Source: a virus
Strand: one strand, 5' to 3'
IMG/VR virus record: IMGVR_UViG_3300047668_001673
Span: 1-21,028 of that record
Length of the DNA stretch: 21,028 bases
Below the pieces are notes generated by a model. It was given only the letters and a program-made list of their open reading frames with translations. It had not been told where the DNA came from and made no database searches. Shown one piece after another: positions 16,402 through 21,028 of this stretch. The stretch's first letter is position 1. Each line of letters opens with the position of its first letter. A program made the translations under genes and the position numbers.

Positions 16402-17244
16402 TTACGCTTCTTTAGTCTGGATTTTTACCACGCCATTAGGATCACGAACTACCGACCCAGCCTTTAGGATTGCGTTACACAACCAAGAGGTACGAGTAGG
16501 AATCCAATCCACGGAAGTCTGGATATTTATGCCACGCGCCAGGCCTACAGCCTTGTCGTGATAAGCGTATCCGTCTCGGATTGTGGCCGTAATTGTCAAA
16601 CCGTCCTCGTCCCGAGCCTCAATGATGTGCGGCATTAAGCCAACGAAACTATTCATTTCGCCGTTTACCAAAGCCTTAACTGTATTGTAGTCAGAACTTT
16701 GCACCTTAGTCTCGCCCAGCATTGCCTCCAGGCCTGCGGCAGTCATAAGAATATGACGACCCGAGCCAGGCACACCTTTATCATTTAAATAGCGAGAAGT
16801 ACGCTGCCACTTTTCGATGTTGTGGTCTGTATCAGCTCCGCCAATGTCTTTGGTTACTGTGCCTGCATAGGTTGCGCTGGCGTCCAAAGCATCAATAATG
16901 AGCTGATCCTCACGACGTCCGATAGAACCGGCCAATACCTCGGCAAGCTCGCTCTTTTCGTCAAAGTTAACTGTCGCAGCGTCAAAAATATCTGTGTACT
17001 CTGGCGCGTTCCAGTTTTCAAGGACCGCAGGGATCAATGTATGGGTAATGCCCATTGGAGAGACTTCTTCAGAAGTACCCTTCTTGTTGGCCAAGCCCTT
17101 ACCGATTTTGCGGAAGTGATAAGTAGATCCTACGACGTTGTCGCGGGTTGTTACTGTTGAAGCCAGGCCGCCCATGCCCTGATAGGTCTGCTTTACATCG
17201 CTATCAAACTGCTGAGAAGCTGCTCCGGATAAAAATTTAGACAT
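16402..17244 (-). CDS. Major capsid protein
   Basis: A 280-residue capsid protein. The segments SDVKQTYQGMGGLASTVTTRDNV (start 15), STYHFRKIGKGLANKKGTSEE (start 40), ENWNAPEYTDIFDAATVNFDEKSELAEV (start 76) and GRREDQLIIDALDAS (109-123) are characteristic of the podoviral Phage_capsid_2-type family with the HK97 fold. I see no sign of a protease cleavage domain at the N-terminus, which fits phages using a separate scaffold. The ATG has GGAGA 7 bases upstream. A 166-base leader with a strong hairpin precedes it, and the intrinsic terminator lies one gene downstream, so the capsid and its neighbour form a unit that can be expressed apart from the tail genes. It is shorter than T7 gp10A (345 residues) but within the range of this family. 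Confidence 0.92.
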   Translation of the reverse strand: MSKFLSGAASQQFDSDVKQTYQGMGGLASTVTTRDNVVGSTYHFRKIGKGLANKKGTSEEVSPMGITHTLIPAVLENWNAPEYTDIFDAATVNFDEKSELAEVLAGSIGRREDQLIIDALDASATYAGTVTKDIGGADTDHNIEKWQRTSRYLNDKGVPGSGRHILMTAAGLEAMLGETKVQSSDYNTVKALVNGEMNSFVGLMPHIIEARDEDGLTITATIRDGYAYHDKAVGLARGINIQTSVDWIPTRTSWLCNAILKAGSVVRDPNGVVKIQTKEA

Positions 17245-17410
17245 TTTAATGTCTCCAGAATGAGTTAATAAGAATTATGTTTATCGACTCGGTGCTCCTT
17301 TCGGGCCTTGTCTGGATCTTTTAGCGGGCCCTTTCGGGTGCTCCGCTCCAATCGTTAGGATGACTTTAACAAAATGCTAAAGCCACCCCGGCGCGTTGGC
17401 CATTTTTGGT
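17245..17410 (-). promoter_or_regulatory. Capsid gene leader region
   Basis: This 166-base stretch between the scaffold stop and the capsid start is the longest non-coding region in the window. On the minus strand it contains a strong hairpin (17358-17388) and then two copies each of GGAGCACC and CCCGAAAGG in swapped order (within 17326-17344 and 17291-17307). Downstream of these are an A/T-rich part and the GGAGA ribosome-binding site. A host-type -10 box (CATAAT) occurs near the gene but without a convincing -35 box, so I do not call a sigma-70 promoter. A phage-polymerase promoter or an RNA processing site here is possible by analogy with the region before T7 gene 10; the sequence alone does not decide it. 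Confidence 0.45.
17358..17388 (-). other. Stable RNA hairpin upstream of the capsid gene
   Basis: On the minus strand GGGTGGCTTTA pairs over 11 positions (two G-U) with TAAAGTCATCC around the 9-base loop GCATTTTGT. It lies about 20 bases after the scaffold stop codon. No T-run follows, so it is not a normal intrinsic terminator. A processing site, an mRNA-end stabiliser or a leaky attenuator are the plausible readings. Confidence 0.6.
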
Positions 17411-18292
17411 TTATCCGATAACCTGGCGATTTGGACCAGCGCCGTAATAATCCTTAAATGCCTGGTCAACCTGCTTGCGATAGGCCGGATCTGTTTCAAC
17501 CAGGCGCTTGCCGCTTTTCTCGTCCAGCTTGCCATTCATGCTGTCGAGCTCGTCCCTCGACATGCCTGGGCCTGCGGGCGTGTTAAAGTTTGGAAGGTTT
17601 ACCGTCTTGGCTGCTCCCATTAGATGCTGCACAAACTTTGCTGTTGAGGCCGACACAACCGCGTCCCGATACCCTTGCAGCAAAGCCTCCTTATCGGCGG
17701 CGGGCAATTCACTAATGCTGTTCTCAAATGCCGTTGTCATTACACCAATCTGCCGCTCGCCATCGTCGCCTAGTTTTGCAATTTCCGCTACCCGTTGATC
17801 TTCTGGCGTCGTCTGATTCTGTAGGCCAGCGAGTTGGCTGCCAACCTGCAAAGTCATGAGCTCTTCATATAGTTCCTGGCTCATATTGTGTTTTTTTGCA
17901 ATCTCGGAAAACTGCTCCACCAGGGTTTCGTCCGACTCCATGCCAGAGCCTTCCGGAAACATTGTGTCTGGGATCGTGTACTCGTCCGGGGCCCCTGCAA
18001 AAGAGCCTAGCTTGCTCTCCAGGGTGTTATGCCGCTCCAGCATGGCCGGTGCGTTTATTGTCTTGGTTTCGTTATTCCAGTATTTTTCCGGCAGGTTTGA
18101 TGGCCGCCCCGTGCTTGGGTCTGCCTCGCCAAACGCCTCGGGGTTATAGTCAAAACCCGGTGCAGCCGCCTCTGTTGTGGCCTCCGGCGCCAGGGTTTGG
18201 CGGCCTGGTTCTTCTGAGATTGTAGTGCCAGGATCGCCGTCTGCTGGTGTTTCTTCTCTAAGCCATTGGCCTGATACATTTAATTTTTTCAT
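17411..18292 (-). CDS. Capsid assembly scaffolding protein
   Basis: A 293-residue acidic protein with the features of podoviral scaffolds (T7 gp9 is 307 residues). It has a disordered, Pro/Glu/Thr-rich N-terminal third, the conserved-looking NLPEKYWNNETKTINAPAML segment starting at residue 66 followed by ERHNTLESKLG, long helical stretches (for example DETLVEQFSEIAKKHNMSQEL), and a C-terminus rich in Lys, Asp and Arg (GKLDEKSGKRLVETDPAYRK) of the kind that binds the capsid protein. It guides capsid protein into a procapsid and leaves before or during DNA packaging. The start has AAAGGAG 6 bases upstream, and this site overlaps the TAG stop of the preceding gene, so expression is coupled. Its position between portal and capsid genes agrees with this role. 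Confidence 0.87.
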   Translation of the reverse strand: MKKLNVSGQWLREETPADGDPGTTISEEPGRQTLAPEATTEAAAPGFDYNPEAFGEADPSTGRPSNLPEKYWNNETKTINAPAMLERHNTLESKLGSFAGAPDEYTIPDTMFPEGSGMESDETLVEQFSEIAKKHNMSQELYEELMTLQVGSQLAGLQNQTTPEDQRVAEIAKLGDDGERQIGVMTTAFENSISELPAADKEALLQGYRDAVVSASTAKFVQHLMGAAKTVNLPNFNTPAGPGMSRDELDSMNGKLDEKSGKRLVETDPAYRKQVDQAFKDYYGAGPNRQVIG

Positions 18293-18295
18293 GTG

Positions 18296-18637
18296 CTACT
18301 CCTTTGGTGGGATTGTGTTATTTGATCCGTTAGCCCGAGCAAACTCCATATCGTGCAATATTTGGTTTACAAGGTTTGCCGCGCCCGACTGTATCAGCGC
18401 CTCGTCGGCGCTACCTGGTAATTGGCGAAGCATAAACGCCTGGATCAATCGGTTTAATGTTCTCCGCCCGACGCCCGTGCTAAATGTTGCCAGGGTGTCG
18501 TTAGCCCGAGCAAGGGCCTGGTCATGGTCGCCGCGGTCTATTTCATGGATAGACTGCCCCGCGCTCGGATCATGGCCGCCGTTATCTATCAACATCGACG
18601 CCACGTTGGCGCTCATGCCTGCGTTGTTTTCGCTCAT
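18296..18637 (-). CDS. Hypothetical protein between portal and scaffold
   Basis: A 113-residue protein whose ATG overlaps the portal stop codon (ATGA) and whose end carries the scaffold gene's ribosome-binding site. The first half is polar and Asp/Ser/Gly-rich (IDNGGHDPSAGQSIHEIDRGD at about residues 17-37). The second half is predicted helical (LNRLIQAFMLRQLPGSADEALI, then AANLVNQILHDMEFA). I see no membrane segment, signal peptide or known domain. The tight coupling on both sides makes it certain enough that it is translated. A role in head assembly is a guess from its neighbours only. Confidence 0.8.
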   Translation of the reverse strand: MSENNAGMSANVASMLIDNGGHDPSAGQSIHEIDRGDHDQALARANDTLATFSTGVGRRTLNRLIQAFMLRQLPGSADEALIQSGAANLVNQILHDMEFARANGSNNTIPPKE

Positions 18638-20229
18638 TGCGGAGGCTCGCCCCCGCCCTGCTCAGCCTGTGCGCCCTGTTCGGCCATCTGCTGTTGTTGC
18701 AGGGCCTCCTGCGCCCCTTGCATCATCTGCTCACGTTCTGCCTCGGAACGCATTAACTGAGACGACACGCCCAGCTTGCGGCTAAGATACTCCGGCACTG
18801 CCTCCATTCGGACGCCAAGAGCCATAGCTTCGGGGCCGATTGTTGCGTTTCCGATCTCAAACATTCGCGTCAATCCATTAACCTCGTCCATGTCCTGACT
18901 TCGTGATATTGGGCTGGTGTGCTTAATGGCCACTTCTTGCCCATCGACCTGCACCTTAGCCATTAGCCCCAGGTTTGCCAGGATTCGCAGTTTACGCTTC
19001 AGCGTTCTGTCCGTGAGCTCGGTTTGTAATCGACCAAAAACCGCGGACTCGTCCTCGACCATTTCCTGCTTGTCTATCGCAATCTCGGTAGCAGACTTAA
19101 CAGGCCCATCGGGGCGCCGCATCGACGCCAAAAATGTGCGCTTTATATCTTCCCGGAGCTGTTCCAGGACAAGATTCTGCACGTTAAAGTTACCGGCAGG
19201 CGGCAAGGCTCTTAGGCTTGGGTTGCTGTTGCTGTTAGATCCCACGGGCAAAACTGTTCCCGGTATCATTCTGGCGGTCTGCGGATTTAATATGCCATCC
19301 GATACGCCGGTCCACATTCCAATACTTGACCAGGCCATATGCCGCAGTTCAAGCTCAACGGCCTTGTTTGCGCTTAATATGTTCGGCAGGGCTGCAAGGG
19401 CTGGTCCACGGCCCATTACCTCACCGGGCATTTTATCGCCACGGAAAATAATCCACGGGCTGGCGCCTTCGCCAACGCCATAATCCTCGGACCACATAAG
19501 CGTTTTGCTGTTTCGGCAAATGACAAGACCAATATATCGCCCGCTCTTGGGCTCGAACAGGGTCCCCTCTATAATGTTGGCTTTTGCGTCGGTGTGTTTG
19601 TTGTTGGCCATCTGATCTTTTAATTCTGACGACAAGGTTAGCCCATCATATTCCCGAGTAAGCAATCCAACCTCGATAGAGGGCTTGCGCCACACGTTTT
19701 CGATAGTGCCCCGCGGGCCCTCCTCAAAAAACAATGTTGATATTGCTGGCGCCTGACACTGGAAAGGATCTTCAAGCGTTCCCTGGTCAATCTTTAAGGC
19801 CCCCGTCGTTACCTTTAGGTCGTGCATGGCCTCGGGCAGAACCAGTGAAAAATTGCTTTGTTTGTCATAAGCAAACAGGTCGTCGGTCACTTCTTCCAGG
19901 ACGTTGGTAAGCTCGTCCTCCGCCGGGTGTCCTTTATACATTCGCCCAGGCCGCAGCGTTACATACTGCTGGCGCGTTGGCATAACCTGGGAGATAACAC
20001 GCGATACCCAATGATTACCGGCAACAATAGCCGTCATATCATAAATATCTTTATATCTGTTGGATCCCGCCTCGCGTTCGTTGAACGTGTCGCGGTTTGG
20101 TGCTGTATAACGAAAGGCCTCCGTTAGGAAACCGATCCACGGATCCCGGCGGGCCTTTGCTTTATCAAAACGCCGGATCAATTCCTCGACAGTGCCCAGC
20201 TCGCTTGGGATTGTGTGCTGTGTTTCCAT
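18634..20229 (-). CDS. Portal protein (head-tail connector)
   Basis: A 531-residue portal protein of the T7 gp8 type (536 residues in T7), which forms the dodecameric ring at the DNA-entry vertex. The N-terminal block is characteristic: ELIRRFDKAKARRDPWIGFL, then YTAPNRDTFNE at 41-51, RYKDIYDMTAIVAGNHWVSR and PTRQQYVTLRPG. Further family-like parts are ALKIDQGTLEDPFQCQAPAI, MPGEVMGRGPALAALPNILSANK and the region around SATEIAIDKQEMVEDESAV. The C-terminal end is Gln/Glu/Gly-rich (EALQQQQMAEQGAQAEQGGG) and probably flexible inside the head. The ATG lies 2 bases after the preceding stop with only a weak GGTGG ribosome-binding site, so it is likely coupled to the 88-residue gene. The neighbouring scaffold and capsid genes confirm the identity. 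Confidence 0.95.
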   Translation of the reverse strand: METQHTIPSELGTVEELIRRFDKAKARRDPWIGFLTEAFRYTAPNRDTFNEREAGSNRYKDIYDMTAIVAGNHWVSRVISQVMPTRQQYVTLRPGRMYKGHPAEDELTNVLEEVTDDLFAYDKQSNFSLVLPEAMHDLKVTTGALKIDQGTLEDPFQCQAPAISTLFFEEGPRGTIENVWRKPSIEVGLLTREYDGLTLSSELKDQMANNKHTDAKANIIEGTLFEPKSGRYIGLVICRNSKTLMWSEDYGVGEGASPWIIFRGDKMPGEVMGRGPALAALPNILSANKAVELELRHMAWSSIGMWTGVSDGILNPQTARMIPGTVLPVGSNSNSNPSLRALPPAGNFNVQNLVLEQLREDIKRTFLASMRRPDGPVKSATEIAIDKQEMVEDESAVFGRLQTELTDRTLKRKLRILANLGLMAKVQVDGQEVAIKHTSPISRSQDMDEVNGLTRMFEIGNATIGPEAMALGVRMEAVPEYLSRKLGVSSQLMRSEAEREQMMQGAQEALQQQQMAEQGAQAEQGGGEPPQ

Positions 20230-20231
20230 AG

Positions 20232-20498
20232 TTAGGCCACCAGGCTTTTAGGGCTGCCAGAAACTTGGCCGCCGTAGCTCGTTGTTTGTCCGCCGGATGA
20301 AGCCGCCCCGCCGCCCGGCGCATCTTTTATCCCGCGCTCGGATCCCGATATTAGACTTGATCTACCGCGCCGCCGTCCAAATGCCTGCTTCCGGTGGGCC
20401 TCGTCCGCCTTCAGCTTGTTAAGCTCGGTAATCTGCATGTTCATCAATTTGACCTGTTGAGGACTAGGCCCGCCGCTGCCGCCGCCGCCGCTGCCCAT
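20232..20498 (-). CDS. Small Gly-rich protein, gp7.3-like position
   Basis: An 88-residue protein just before the portal. It has a Gly/Ser-rich beginning (MGSGGGGSGG), a short helix (QQVKLMNMQITELNKLKADEA), a basic stretch with FGRRRGRSSLISGSERGIK at about residues 40-58, and a Gly/Ser-rich end. T7 has a small protein in this place, gp7.3, with a similar Gly-rich and basic character near its C-terminus and a role in the tail. A comparable head-tail role is inferred from position and composition, not from a clear family match. Six bases separate it from the preceding stop; the ribosome-binding site is weak (GGGAAG upstream), so coupling is probable. Confidence 0.7.
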   Translation of the reverse strand: MGSGGGGSGGPSPQQVKLMNMQITELNKLKADEAHRKQAFGRRRGRSSLISGSERGIKDAPGGGAASSGGQTTSYGGQVSGSPKSLVA

Positions 20499-20504
20499 TA
20501 AAAT

Positions 20505-20927
20505 TTACTTCCCATGCTGTTTGTCCTTAATATAATTGAACAACTGCCACGGTGTCCAAACCCACCAGGCCCGAATGCCTAAAACTGACTTCGCCACCTC
20601 GACACAAGTAAACGGGGCGAACAACATCGGCGTGCGCATCGTTTGCTTTTCGCCTATAACGGCCCGCTCCGCCAGGTATTCGATTCCAGTGTGGCCTATG
20701 CGACTCGCTATTGTGTCGATTGTGTCTGATTCTACAGCAGTTAATATGCTGATCTCTGTATAGGCCAAATTCGGCTCGCACTTGATCCAATTAAAACCGT
20801 CGAACCGCACCAGCACCACATGCGACCAGGAAGGCCGCAGAAACCTCACCCACCAATAGCTTCGGTCTGCGCCTCTGAATATTACATGCCACGACTCTGG
20901 TGGCAGTTTGTTGTTTGGTTCGTCCAT
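20505..20927 (-). CDS. Unknown protein, candidate permuted NlpC/P60-type cysteine peptidase
   Basis: A 140-residue protein beginning 8 bases after the preceding stop, with AAAGGA 5 bases upstream of its ATG. The first half is aromatic and strand-like (SYWWVRFLRPSWSHVVLVRF, then FNWIKCEPN). The second half carries APFTCVEVAKSVLGIRAWWVWTPWQLFNYI. The layout His36, Glu51, then Cys108 at the start of a helix, followed by a TPWQL segment, is the order expected in circularly permuted NlpC/P60 (papain-like) proteins. I recognise similar small proteins in phage head regions, usually without a known function. No signal peptide or membrane segment is evident. The gene call is strong; the peptidase idea is moderate and depends on whether His36 and Cys108 face each other. 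Confidence 0.8.
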   Translation of the reverse strand: MDEPNNKLPPESWHVIFRGADRSYWWVRFLRPSWSHVVLVRFDGFNWIKCEPNLAYTEISILTAVESDTIDTIASRIGHTGIEYLAERAVIGEKQTMRTPMLFAPFTCVEVAKSVLGIRAWWVWTPWQLFNYIKDKQHGK

Positions 20928-20935
20928 GTTGTCCT

Positions 20936-21028
20936 TTAATCATACAGAGGGTTATAAGTGTCCAGGTTCGGATGCTTGCCTTGTTGCGGTTTGGCCGTTA
21001 AAAACATGCCCTCCCGCCATTGTTGCGC
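20936..21028 (-). CDS. C-terminal end of an upstream gene, possibly terminase large subunit
   Basis: The last 30 codons of a frame entering at the right edge and ending with TAA at 20936-20938. The encoded end reads AQQWREGMFLTAKPQQGKHP and then NLDTYNPLYD. The next gene starts 8 bases further on, which fits the compact operon. Many podoviruses with this head module carry the large terminase gene just before the portal region, and a short polar tail like this would suit it, but 30 residues hold no diagnostic motif. T7 itself has its terminase at the other end of the late region, so another upstream gene is equally possible. Confidence 0.55.
   Translation of the reverse strand, partial: AQQWREGMFLTAKPQQGKHPNLDTYNPLYD

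Noticed and set aside
17255-17290. Sigma-70 promoter before the capsid gene (CATAAT-like box)
   Set aside because: No acceptable -35 hexamer lies 16-18 bases upstream; the A/T-rich bases are equally explained as an open ribosome-binding region.
15989-17443. A 13-base direct repeat, ttggaccagcgcc, at 15989-16001 and 17431-17443, flanking the capsid cassette
   Set aside because: In 21 kb about three chance pairs of identical 13-mers are expected (n squared over 2, divided by 4 to the 13th). One copy is explained by the terminator stem and the other by the end of the scaffold gene.
1-21028. tRNA genes, CRISPR arrays, insertion sequences, integrase or attachment sites
   Set aside because: Non-coding space is under 400 bases in total and shows no tRNA-like folds, regularly spaced repeats or transposase-like coding sequence.

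Overview
The window is part of the virion-morphogenesis region of a short-tailed (T7-like podovirus) double-stranded DNA phage or closely related prophage. Every gene I can support is on the minus strand, so transcription runs from base 21028 towards base 1. Genes are packed head to tail with ATGA or TAGTG overlaps or gaps of a few bases. The T7-type order (portal, scaffold, capsid, two tail tubular proteins, core proteins, tail spike) and core proteins of the kind ejected through an outer membrane suggest a Gram-negative, probably proteobacterial, host. The host cannot be named from the sequence, and no polymerase, integrase or replication gene is present to show lifestyle.

In transcription order: a 30-residue end of an upstream gene (possibly the large terminase); a 140-residue protein with the residue order of a circularly permuted NlpC/P60 cysteine peptidase; a Gly-rich 88-residue protein in the place of T7 gp7.3; the portal; a 113-residue unknown; the scaffold; a 166-base leader holding a strong hairpin; the major capsid protein; a 102-residue probable decoration protein; a strong intrinsic terminator; tail tubular proteins A and B; a gp14-like membrane protein; three very large probable internal/ejected proteins (860, 1481 and 795 residues); a 993-residue beta-helix tail spike; and the start of a single-span membrane protein that runs off the left edge where T7 has its holin.

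The scaffold and portal build a procapsid of the major capsid protein. The tail tubular proteins form the adaptor and nozzle below the portal, and the spike attaches to them. The gp14-like and large core proteins would be ejected ahead of the genome to span the cell envelope.

The most interesting locus is the 1481-residue core protein. Besides a membrane-active N-terminal part it carries a ParB-like segment, a segment resembling RelA/SpoT nucleotidyltransferases and a segment resembling the ADP-ribosyltransferases of polyvalent proteins. A virion-delivered multi-effector protein is therefore plausible. No stretch of more than 300 bases lacks a gene; the longest intergenic region is 17245-17410.
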